A stretch of DNA of 10,584 nt from Oxalobacteraceae bacterium UBA6704 (GTDB taxonomy: Bacteria; Pseudomonadota; Gammaproteobacteria; Burkholderiales; Burkholderiaceae_D): NCBI GenBank assembly GCA_002454505.1, contig DKJA01000014.1, forward strand, positions 1 to 10,584, written 5' to 3'. This document shows, in pieces, positions 1 through 6,487 of the stretch; within the stretch, counting starts at the first letter, position 1; every line of letters begins with the position of its first letter. The notes beneath the pieces are model-generated. The model worked only from the letters and a program-made list of their open reading frames with translations. It was not told the origin of the DNA and searched no databases. The position numbers and the translations under genes were made by a program.

Positions 1-1053
1 GGCCCGATCGCCAACTTCCTGCTGGCCATCGTCGTGTTCGCCGGCCTGTACATGTACGGCCTCGAAGAACCGGCCAGCCGCATCGCCCAGCCGGCGAAGG
101 AAACGGCGGCCGCGCTGGCCGGCCTGGATCGCGACGACGTGGTGGTGGCCGTCAAGGGCAATCCCGTCGCCGGCTGGAACGACCTGCGCTGGGAGCTGAT
201 CCAGGCGGCCGTCGAAGCCAAGGATGGCCAGCCGGCCAGCGTGGAAGTGGACCGCCCGGGCCGCGGCCGCTTCAGCTTCGAGCTGCCGGCCGCCGCGCTG
301 CGCGCCGCCACGCTCGATGGCGACGTGCCCGGCGAGCTGGGTTTCGCGTTGCGGCTGCCGCCGCCCGTGCTGGGGCAGGTCGATCCGAACGGTCCCGGTG
401 CGCGCGCCGGCCTGCGCGCGGGCGACCGCGTCGTCGCGCTGGACGGCGTGCCGGTGGACGATGTGGGCGTCTTCACGTCGGTGATCCGCAAGTCGGCCGG
501 CCGCACGGTGCTGCTCGACGTGGTGCGCGGCGGCGAGGCGCTGCAGCTGTCCGTCGTGCCGGAGGGCGGGGCGGAAGGTAAAAGCGGGCAAGACGGTGTA
601 ACAGTCGGTAAGATCAAGGTCGGCCTCGTCGGGCAGCCCGATATGATCGTCGTGGCGGACGGCCCGGTCCACGCGGTCGCCAAGGCCACCCGCAAGGTCT
701 GGGAAACCAGCGTGCTGACGGTGAAGATGATCGGCCGGATGATCATCGGCGAAGTCTCGTGGAAGAATGTCACGGGCCCGATCACCATCGCCGACTACGC
801 GGGCCAGAGTTCGCGCATCGGCCTGGCGAGCTACCTGTCGTTCGTCGCCATCGTCAGCATCAGCCTCGGCGTAATGAATTTGCTACCGATACCGGTTCTG
901 GATGGTGGGCTTTTGCTGTATTATTCCGTGGAAGTTTTGACTGGGCGCCCGGTGCCGGAGCGTTTTGGGGAGATTGCACAGCGTCTGGGCGTTGGATTGT
1001 TGGTGACCTTGATGGCGCTCGCTGTGTTCAACGACGTCGCGCGGTTGATGTGA
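1..1053 (+). CDS. rseP: RseP, site-2 intramembrane zinc metalloprotease (3' part, 5' end outside window)
   Basis: This is the C-terminal 350 residues of the inner-membrane protease that cleaves anti-sigma factor RseA and frees sigma-E during envelope stress. The reading frame is open from base 1. It begins GPIANFLLAIVVF, the conserved glycine/asparagine membrane segment that follows the catalytic HExxH helix, so the zinc-binding HExxH lies upstream of the window. Two PDZ domains follow: PDZ-N at about residues 36-95, and PDZ-C at about 120-195 with the signature GARAGLRAGDRVVALDG. The C-terminal membrane part contains NLLPIPVLDGG, whose Asp (residue 301 of this fragment) is the third zinc ligand of the LDG motif. 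The end, ALAVFNDVARLM, matches the family's usual C-terminus. The gene sits directly upstream of bamA, as in E. coli and many proteobacteria. From codon 291 to the stop, codon use shifts sharply toward A/T-ending and rare codons (gta, cta, ata, ttg), unlike the rest of the gene. Identification is secure. Confidence 0.95.
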   Translation, partial: GPIANFLLAIVVFAGLYMYGLEEPASRIAQPAKETAAALAGLDRDDVVVAVKGNPVAGWNDLRWELIQAAVEAKDGQPASVEVDRPGRGRFSFELPAAALRAATLDGDVPGELGFALRLPPPVLGQVDPNGPGARAGLRAGDRVVALDGVPVDDVGVFTSVIRKSAGRTVLLDVVRGGEALQLSVVPEGGAEGKSGQDGVTVGKIKVGLVGQPDMIVVADGPVHAVAKATRKVWETSVLTVKMIGRMIIGEVSWKNVTGPITIADYAGQSSRIGLASYLSFVAIVSISLGVMNLLPIPVLDGGLLLYYSVEVLTGRPVPERFGEIAQRLGVGLLVTLMALAVFNDVARLM

Positions 1054-1086
1054 TCCGCCCGGCCGCGTGTGCAGTCTCGTGTTAGG

Positions 1087-1148
1087 GAAGCTGGTTCGGA
1101 ATGGTAGTGGCTGTCGCAAGACTGGCCCTGGCATCGCGAACCAGCTTC
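1087..1148 (+). promoter_or_regulatory. Long hairpin in the bamA leader, capped by a GCAA tetraloop
   Basis: The 12-base arm gaagctggttcg (1087-1098) is exactly complementary to cgaaccagcttc (1137-1148). The loop refolds on itself. atg 1101-1103 pairs with cat 1132-1134. tag 1105-1107 pairs with ctg 1128-1130 through one G-U. ggc 1109-1111 pairs with gcc 1125-1127. gtc 1113-1115 pairs with gac 1120-1122 around GCAA (1116-1119), a GNRA-type loop. In total this is about 24 pairs in one imperfect rod that ends 19 nt before the bamA ATG. No run of T follows, so it is not a standard intrinsic terminator. It could be a cis-acting leader structure, an RNase III processing site or an inserted palindromic repeat. 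The pairing is seen directly; the role is unknown. Confidence 0.55.
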
Positions 1149-1167
1149 TGAGCCATTATATTTGCCA

Positions 1168-3504
1168 ATGAAATTCAACACTGACCGCCTCGCCTTGCCA
1201 TCCTTTCGTCGTTCGCTGATCGGCGCCGCCGTCCTCGCTTTCTGCTCCGGCAGCGCTTTCGCCATCCAACCGTTCGTCGTCAAGGACATCCGGGTGGAAG
1301 GCATCCAGCGTACCGAAGCGGGCACGGTGTTCAGCTACCTGCCCGTGCGCGTCGGCGAAACCTTCAGCGACGACAAGAGCGTCACCACCATCAAGGCCCT
1401 GTACGCCACCGGCATCTTCAAGGACGTGCGCCTGGAAGCGGACGGCAACGTGCTCGTCGTGATCGTCGAGGAACGTCCCGCGATCGCCAAGGTGGATTTC
1501 ACCGGCACCCACGAATTCGAGAAGGACATGCTGGTCAAGGCGCTGAAGGACATCGGTGTCGGCGAAGCGAAGACCTTCGACAAGGCCACCACCGACCGCG
1601 CCGAGCAGGAGCTCAAGCGCCAGTACCTGTCGCGCGGCCTGTATGGCGTCAAGATCACCACCACCGTCACGCCGATGGAGCGCAACCGCGTGTCCATCAC
1701 GTTCGGCGTCGACGAAGGTGAGATCGCCCGCATCAAGCAGATCAACATCGTCGGCAACAAGACCTTCAAGGACAAGGAGCTGCGCGACCAGCTGTCGCTG
1801 AACACGTCCGGCTGGCTGAGCTGGTACACCAAGGCCGACCAGTACTCGAAGACCAAGCTGACCGGCGACATCGAGGCGCTGAAGTCGTTCTACCTGGACC
1901 GCGGCTACATCGAGATGAACGTCGATTCGACGCAGGTGTCGATCACGCCGGACAAGAAGGACATCTACCTCACCATCAACATCACCGAAGGCGAGAAGTA
2001 CGCCGTGCGTGGCATCAAGTTCGAAGGCGAGATGTTCGGCCGCGAAGAAGAGCTGCGCCAGCTGGTGCTGCTGAAGGACGGCCAGACGTATTCCGGCGCG
2101 CGCCTGACCGCGACCAATAAACTGATCACCGACCGCCTGGGCACCTTCGGCTACGCGTTCGCCAACGTGAACGCCAATCCGGAAGTGGACCGCGAAAAGC
2201 GCGAAGTGGCCTTCACGTTCATGATCGATCCGGGCAAGCGCGCCTATGTGCGCCACATGAACATCCAGGGCAATACCACCACGCGCGACGAAGTGATCCG
2301 CCGCGAGTTCCGCCAGTTCGAATCGAGCTGGTACGACGCCAACAAGATCAAGCTGTCGCGCGACCGCGTCGACCGCCTGGGCTACTTCAAGGACGTGACG
2401 ATCGACACGCCGGAAGCGCAGGGCACGTCGGACCAGGTGGACGTCAACATGACGGTCGTCGAAAAACCGACCGGTAACTTCCAGATCGGCGGCGCGTTCT
2501 CGCAGGCGGAGAAATTCAGCCTGTCCGCGTCGATCCAGCAGGCCAACTTCGCCGGTTCGGGCAACACGGTGGGTATCGACCTGAACACGTCGAAATACAG
2601 CCGCACGATCGCGTTCTCGCAGACCAACCCGTACTACACGGACGACGGCGTGTCGCAGAGCTACGAGCTGTACCTGCGCACGTTCGAACCGCCGGCGGTC
2701 AACATCGGCGCCTACTCGATCAAGCAGAAGGGCGGCCGTGTCAGCTGGGGCGTGCCGTTCTCCGAAGTCGACACCGTGTTCTTCGGTATCGGCCTGGAGC
2801 ACGCCACCGTCACCACCGACGAAACGTCGCCGAGCTTCTACAAGAAATACGTGCGCAACCTGGGCGGTCCGGCCAGCGGCGAAGGCACCGTGTCGTCGAA
2901 CTCGCTGCCGCTGACGATGGCCTGGGGCCGCGACAGCCGCGACAGCTCGGTGACGCCGACCATCGGCCGCTACCAGCGCGCCAACCTCGAGGTCGACCTG
3001 GTGGGCGATTCGAAGTACTTCCGCATGGTGTACGAGCACCAGTGGTATCGTCCGCTGACGTCGTACATGACGCTGGCGCTGAAGGGCGAGTTCGATTACG
3101 GCCACGGCATCGACCACAACGAATACCCCGTGTTCAAGAACTTCTACGCGGGCGGCATCGGCTCGGTGCGCGGCTATTACAGCTCGTCGCTGGGTTACGT
3201 CGATCCGGAGAACCTGGATGCGCTGGGCGGCGCGTCGCGCCTGATCGGCAACGCCGAGCTGCAGTTCCCGTTCCCCGGCCAGGGCAAGGACCGCAGCCTG
3301 CGCTGGTTCGCGTTCCTCGACGGCGGCCAGGTGTACCAGGAAGGCCAGCGCATGCGCCTGCAGGAGCTGCGTTATGCGACCGGCCTGGGCATCAGCTGGA
3401 TTTCGCCGGTGGGTCCGCTCAAGTTGAGTTATGCTAAGCCCCTGAACGCCCAGCCGGGCGATCGCCTGGAACGCTTCCAGTTCCAGATGGGTACCGGCTT
3501 CTGA
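1168..3504 (+). CDS. bamA: BamA, outer membrane protein assembly factor (Omp85)
   Basis: This is the central beta-barrel subunit of the BAM complex, which folds and inserts outer-membrane proteins; 778 aa. A signal peptide is clear: RRSLIGAAVLAFCSGSAFA, with cleavage before IQPF. Five POTRA repeats occupy about residues 33-425. They are periplasmic modules that begin with patterns such as FVVKDIRVEGIQR, ARIKQINIVGNKTF, YAVRGIKFEG and AYVRHMNIQGNTTT. A 16-strand barrel follows. The diagnostic loop-6 motif VRGY is at residues 667-670 (VRGF/VRGY in the family). The protein ends in FQFQMGTGF, a beta-signal with terminal Phe. I chose ATG 1168 because it gives a standard signal peptide. A TTG two codons upstream (1162) is also in frame. 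There is no good Shine-Dalgarno; the bases before the start are A/T-rich (attatatttgcca). The gene lies between rseP and skp, the conserved arrangement. Confidence 0.96.
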   Translation: MKFNTDRLALPSFRRSLIGAAVLAFCSGSAFAIQPFVVKDIRVEGIQRTEAGTVFSYLPVRVGETFSDDKSVTTIKALYATGIFKDVRLEADGNVLVVIVEERPAIAKVDFTGTHEFEKDMLVKALKDIGVGEAKTFDKATTDRAEQELKRQYLSRGLYGVKITTTVTPMERNRVSITFGVDEGEIARIKQINIVGNKTFKDKELRDQLSLNTSGWLSWYTKADQYSKTKLTGDIEALKSFYLDRGYIEMNVDSTQVSITPDKKDIYLTINITEGEKYAVRGIKFEGEMFGREEELRQLVLLKDGQTYSGARLTATNKLITDRLGTFGYAFANVNANPEVDREKREVAFTFMIDPGKRAYVRHMNIQGNTTTRDEVIRREFRQFESSWYDANKIKLSRDRVDRLGYFKDVTIDTPEAQGTSDQVDVNMTVVEKPTGNFQIGGAFSQAEKFSLSASIQQANFAGSGNTVGIDLNTSKYSRTIAFSQTNPYYTDDGVSQSYELYLRTFEPPAVNIGAYSIKQKGGRVSWGVPFSEVDTVFFGIGLEHATVTTDETSPSFYKKYVRNLGGPASGEGTVSSNSLPLTMAWGRDSRDSSVTPTIGRYQRANLEVDLVGDSKYFRMVYEHQWYRPLTSYMTLALKGEFDYGHGIDHNEYPVFKNFYAGGIGSVRGYYSSSLGYVDPENLDALGGASRLIGNAELQFPFPGQGKDRSLRWFAFLDGGQVYQEGQRMRLQELRYATGLGISWISPVGPLKLSYAKPLNAQPGDRLERFQFQMGTGF

Positions 3505-3544
3505 CGCGCCTGCGCTGCTGCCGAACGAGAGTAATAGGAGAAAC

Positions 3545-4066
3545 ATGTTGAAGACTGCATCCGCTACGCTGGGCAAGGTCGTTGCCGTCATGGCGTTGGG
3601 CTGGCTCACGCTGGCGCCGGCGCATGCGCAGTCCTCCCGCATCGCCTGGCTCAGCCCGGAGCGTATCTATAACGAGTCGAAGCTGGCCAAGCTGGCCGGC
3701 GACAAGCTGGCCGAAGAGTTCTCGAAACGCGAAAAGGCCGTGCAGGAGCTGGCCGGCCGCCTGAAGGCGGCATCCGACAAGCTGGCCAAGGAAGCGCCGA
3801 CGCTGCCGGAACCCGAGCAGTTCAAGCGCCAGCGCGAGGTGGCCGACCTGGACAAGGAATTCCAGCGCCGCCAGCGCGAGTTCCGCGAAGACCTGAACCA
3901 GCGCACCAACGAGGAGCGCGCCGCGATCGCCGAGAAGGCGACCAAGATCATCAAGCAGCTCGCGCAGACCGAGGGCTTCGATATCGTCGTGCAGGACGCC
4001 GTGTGGGCCAGCCCGCGCATCGACATCACCGACAAAGTCCTGGCGGCACTCGACAAGGACAAGTAA
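3545..4066 (+). CDS. skp: Skp/OmpH family periplasmic chaperone
   Basis: This periplasmic trimeric 'jellyfish' chaperone holds unfolded outer-membrane proteins on the way to BamA; 173 aa, close to the usual 160-180. The signal peptide is MLKTASATLGKVVAVMALGW followed by LTLAPAHA, with cleavage before QSSRIAWL. The mature N-terminus (IAWLSPERIYNES) is the beta-strand base seen in OmpH proteins. Residues about 50-130 are highly charged, rich in Lys, Glu, Arg and Gln and free of Gly, as expected for the long coiled-coil arms. The C-terminal stretch FDIVVQDAVWASPRIDITDKVLAAL is typical of the family and completes the base. The start at ATG 3545 is supported by an AGGAG four bases upstream (3536-3540). 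The gap to bamA is only 40 bases, so the two are probably co-transcribed. A strong hairpin follows the stop and could trim or attenuate read-through into lpxD. Confidence 0.93.
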   Translation: MLKTASATLGKVVAVMALGWLTLAPAHAQSSRIAWLSPERIYNESKLAKLAGDKLAEEFSKREKAVQELAGRLKAASDKLAKEAPTLPEPEQFKRQREVADLDKEFQRRQREFREDLNQRTNEERAAIAEKATKIIKQLAQTEGFDIVVQDAVWASPRIDITDKVLAALDKDK

Positions 4067-4084
4067 GCCATATGGCTCAATGCG

Positions 4085-4119
4085 ATGCCGGACCGGCCGT
4101 TATTCGGCCGGTCCGGCAT
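4085..4119 (+). other. Perfect 15-bp intercistronic hairpin between skp and lpxD
   Basis: Bases 4085-4099 (atgccggaccggccg) are exactly complementary to 4105-4119 (cggccggtccggcat), with the five-base loop ttatt. The stem is GC-rich and begins 18 bases after the skp stop. The following bases (tcgccactttcaggg) contain no U-tract. A run of six T lies at 4141-4146, but it is 21 bases further on, between the lpxD ribosome site and its ATG. The structure looks like an attenuator, an RNase III site or an mRNA 3'-end stabiliser that would separate skp from lpxD expression levels. It could also be a weak or factor-assisted terminator. The stem is certain; its function is inferred. Confidence 0.7.
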
Positions 4120-4147
4120 TCGCCACTTTCAGGGATAGGATTTTTTC

Positions 4148-5206
4148 ATGGGCATTCGACTAGGAGAACTGGTCGAGCGCTTCGGCGGAGAGTTGATCGG
4201 CGACCCGGCCACCGAAGTGGTCGGCATCGCACCGTTGACGGACGCCGGCGTTTCACACATCAGCTTTCTCAGCAATAGCAAATTCCGCGCGCAGGCCGGC
4301 CAGAGCCGGGCGGCCGCGCTGATCCTGTCGCCGCACGACGCCGACCTGGTGGGCCAGACCTACGCGGGCGCGCGCATCGTCACGAAGAACCCGTACGCCT
4401 ACTTTGCCCGCGCCGCGCAGTATTTCGAAGCGCTGACAGCCTTCGTGCCGCCGGCCGGCGTGCATCCGACGGCATTCGTGGACGACACGGCGCAGGTCGA
4501 TCCGACCGCCCACATCGGCCCGAAAGCCGTGGTGGAAGCGGGCGCCGTGATCGGCGCGCATGCCGTCATCGGCGCCGGCTGCTACGTGGGCCGCGAGGCC
4601 GTGGTGGGCGAACGCACGCAGTTCTTCGCCAACGTGACGTTCCACGCCCGCTGCGTGATCGGCGCGCGCGGCATCCTGCACTCGGGCGCCGTGATCGGCA
4701 CCGACGGCTTCGGCTTTGCCAACGAGGGCGGCGTCTACATCAAGATCCCGCAAACGGGCCGCGTGGTGATCGGCGACGACGTCGACATCGGCGCCAACAC
4801 GACCGTGGACCGCGGTGCGCTGGCCGACACCGTCATCGAAGACGGCGTCAAGCTCGACAACCAGATCCAGATCGGCCACAACTGCCATATCGGCGCGCAC
4901 ACGGCGATGGCCGGCTGCGTCGGCGTGGCGGGCAGCGCGAAGATCGGCAAGTACTGCACGTTCGGCGGCGCCGCCATGGTGCTGGGCCACCTGACCATCG
5001 GCGACCACGTGCACATTTCCTCGGGCAGCATGGTATCGCGCTCGATCACGGAACCGGGCCAGTACACGGGTTTCTACCCGCTGGCGAAAAACAGCGACTG
5101 GGAAAAATCGGCCGCCATCGTCCGCAACCTGCCGACGATGCGCGAGAAGGTCCGCGCGCTGGAAAAAACCATCAAGACCAATACCAATCAAGAAGACGAA
5201 TCATGA
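4148..5206 (+). CDS. lpxD: LpxD, UDP-3-O-acylglucosamine N-acyltransferase
   Basis: Third step of lipid A synthesis: transfers a 3-hydroxyacyl chain from ACP to the 2-amino group of UDP-3-O-acyl-glucosamine in the cytoplasm; 352 aa (E. coli enzyme about 341). The N-terminal uridine-binding domain (about residues 1-100) includes the conserved ISFLSNSKF and NPYAYFA stretches. A left-handed beta-helix of isoleucine-rich hexapeptide repeats runs from about 105 to 310. The catalytic His is in QIQIGHN (His244), and a second conserved His lies in LGHL (His281). The motif GTDGFGFA is present. The C-terminal helix (about 315-350), which helps bind ACP, is present. The start at ATG 4148 has AGGA at 4137-4140, seven bases away. 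The stop overlaps the fabZ start by four bases (ATGA), implying translational coupling. Confidence 0.97.
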   Translation: MGIRLGELVERFGGELIGDPATEVVGIAPLTDAGVSHISFLSNSKFRAQAGQSRAAALILSPHDADLVGQTYAGARIVTKNPYAYFARAAQYFEALTAFVPPAGVHPTAFVDDTAQVDPTAHIGPKAVVEAGAVIGAHAVIGAGCYVGREAVVGERTQFFANVTFHARCVIGARGILHSGAVIGTDGFGFANEGGVYIKIPQTGRVVIGDDVDIGANTTVDRGALADTVIEDGVKLDNQIQIGHNCHIGAHTAMAGCVGVAGSAKIGKYCTFGGAAMVLGHLTIGDHVHISSGSMVSRSITEPGQYTGFYPLAKNSDWEKSAAIVRNLPTMREKVRALEKTIKTNTNQEDES

Positions 5207-5670
5207 CCACTGCTGAAAACAAGACCCTCTGCATCAACCAGATCAAGGAACTGCTGCCGCACCGCTATCCGATGCTGCTGGTGGACCGCGTGCTGACGTG
5301 GGAAGCGAACAAGACGATCACCGCGATCAAGAACGTCACCGTCAACGAAGAATTCTTCAACGGCCACTTCCCGCACAAGCCGGTGATGCCGGGCGTGCTG
5401 ATGATCGAAGCGATGGCGCAAACGGCGGCCATTCTGTCGTTCCTGACGATGGGCGTGAAGCCGGACGAGAACTCCGTCGTCTACTTCGTGGGCATCGACA
5501 ACGCGCGCTTCAAGCGCCCGGTCGGCCCCGGCGACCAGCTGAAGATGGACGTCGAGATCCTGCGCGTGTCGCGCGGCATCTGGAAGTACAAGGCGGTGGG
5601 CAGCGTCGATGGCCAGACGGCCGTCGAAGCGGAACTGATGTGCACCATCCGTAACACCGCGGACGCGTAA
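5203..5670 (+). CDS. fabZ: FabZ, 3-hydroxyacyl-[acyl-carrier-protein] dehydratase
   Basis: Dehydrates 3-hydroxyacyl-ACP to trans-2-enoyl-ACP in type II fatty acid elongation; a cytoplasmic hot-dog-fold hexamer; 155 aa, the usual size. The start region has the family pattern IKELLPHRYPMLLVDRV. The active site is in NGHFPHKPVMPG, with catalytic His55, and in the central helix LMIEAMAQ, with catalytic Glu69. FVGIDNARFKRPVGPGDQL, the second conserved block, follows. It starts inside the lpxD stop (ATGA overlap at 5203-5206) with only a weak purine stretch upstream, so translation probably depends on lpxD. It sits between lpxD and lpxA, which draw on the same 3-hydroxyacyl-ACP substrate. This classic placement lets the cell balance phospholipid and lipid A synthesis. 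Confidence 0.97.
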   Translation: MTTAENKTLCINQIKELLPHRYPMLLVDRVLTWEANKTITAIKNVTVNEEFFNGHFPHKPVMPGVLMIEAMAQTAAILSFLTMGVKPDENSVVYFVGIDNARFKRPVGPGDQLKMDVEILRVSRGIWKYKAVGSVDGQTAVEAELMCTIRNTADA

Positions 5671-5686
5671 GCGGCGGGGAGACAGC

Positions 5687-6487
5687 ATGGCGATCATCCA
5701 TCCAACCGCGATCGTCGATCCGAAGGCGCAGCTGGGCGAGGGCGTCGAGATCGGCGCCTATTCCATCGTCGGCGCCGACGTGACGATCGGCGAGCGCACG
5801 TGGGTCGGCCCGCACGTGGTCATCGAAGGCCACACGACGATCGGCGCGGACAACAAGTTCTTCCAGTTCTCGTCGATCGGCGCGCCGCCGCAGGACAAGA
5901 AGTGGAACGGCGAACCGACGCGCCTGGAAGTGGGCGACCGCAACACGATCCGCGAATTCTGCACGTTCAACGTGGGCACCGTGCAGGACAAGGGCGTCAC
6001 GAAACTGGGCAACGACAACTGGATCTCCGCCTACGTGCATCTGGCGCACGACTGCGTGGTGGGCAACAACACGGTCTTCTCGAACAACGCGCAGATGGCG
6101 GGGCACGTGGAGATCGGCGACTGGGTCATCATGAGCGGCTACGCCAACGTGCACCAGTTCTGCAAGATCGGCGCCCACGCCTTCGTCGGCATGAGCACGA
6201 GCCTGACGCAGGACGTGCCACCGTTCGTGCTGTTGAACGGTAACCCGGCGCAGGCCCACGGCATCAATATCGAAGGCCTGAAACGCCGCGGCTTCACGCG
6301 TGAGCAGATCAACGCGCTGCGCCATGCCTACAAAACGCTGTACCGCTCCGGGCTGACGCTGGACGAAGCCAAGGCGGCGCTGCTGGAGCAGGAGCAGGAG
6401 CTTGCCAGGGTCGACGCTGCCGGTGCCGCGCACCTGCAGTCGTTCCGTACCTTCCTCGATACCGCGAGCCGTGGCATCGTCCGCTGA
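5687..6487 (+). CDS. lpxA: LpxA, acyl-ACP:UDP-N-acetylglucosamine O-acyltransferase
   Basis: First step of lipid A synthesis: adds a 3-hydroxyacyl chain to the 3-OH of UDP-GlcNAc; 266 aa (E. coli 262). A hexapeptide-repeat beta-helix runs from residue 1 to about 185. The catalytic His121 lies in VHLAHDC (E. coli His125), and ANVHQFC and IGAHAFVG line the active site. The C-terminal helical domain begins with GINIEGLKRRGF, an LpxA hallmark. The residue that sets acyl-chain length is Met169, in FVGMS. E. coli has Gly173 there (C14), while Pseudomonas aeruginosa has Met169 (C10). This predicts a shorter, probably C10, 3-hydroxyacyl chain. The start at ATG 5687 has GGGGAG five bases upstream, 16 bases after fabZ. 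The end probably overlaps the lpxB start. Confidence 0.97.
   Translation: MAIIHPTAIVDPKAQLGEGVEIGAYSIVGADVTIGERTWVGPHVVIEGHTTIGADNKFFQFSSIGAPPQDKKWNGEPTRLEVGDRNTIREFCTFNVGTVQDKGVTKLGNDNWISAYVHLAHDCVVGNNTVFSNNAQMAGHVEIGDWVIMSGYANVHQFCKIGAHAFVGMSTSLTQDVPPFVLLNGNPAQAHGINIEGLKRRGFTREQINALRHAYKTLYRSGLTLDEAKAALLEQEQELARVDAAGAAHLQSFRTFLDTASRGIVR

Noticed and set aside
919..924. Promoter for bamA with TATTAT as -10
   Set aside because: No convincing -35 lies 16-18 bases upstream, and I could not find a clear sigma-E type pair either. It is kept only as a remark in the codon-shift finding.
1156..3642. 828-residue open frame on the minus strand opposite bamA
   Set aside because: It mirrors bamA codon positions in GC-rich DNA (composition rich in Ala, Val, Arg, Leu, Asp and His), has no recognisable domain, and bamA on the + strand is unmistakable.
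4253..5191. Minus-strand frame opposite lpxD, and similar long minus frames opposite lpxA, lpxB, the methyltransferase and the REC-EAL gene
   Set aside because: All are low-complexity shadows (His, Arg, Ala, Val and Asp rich) of well-identified + strand genes, with no ribosome site or family motif.
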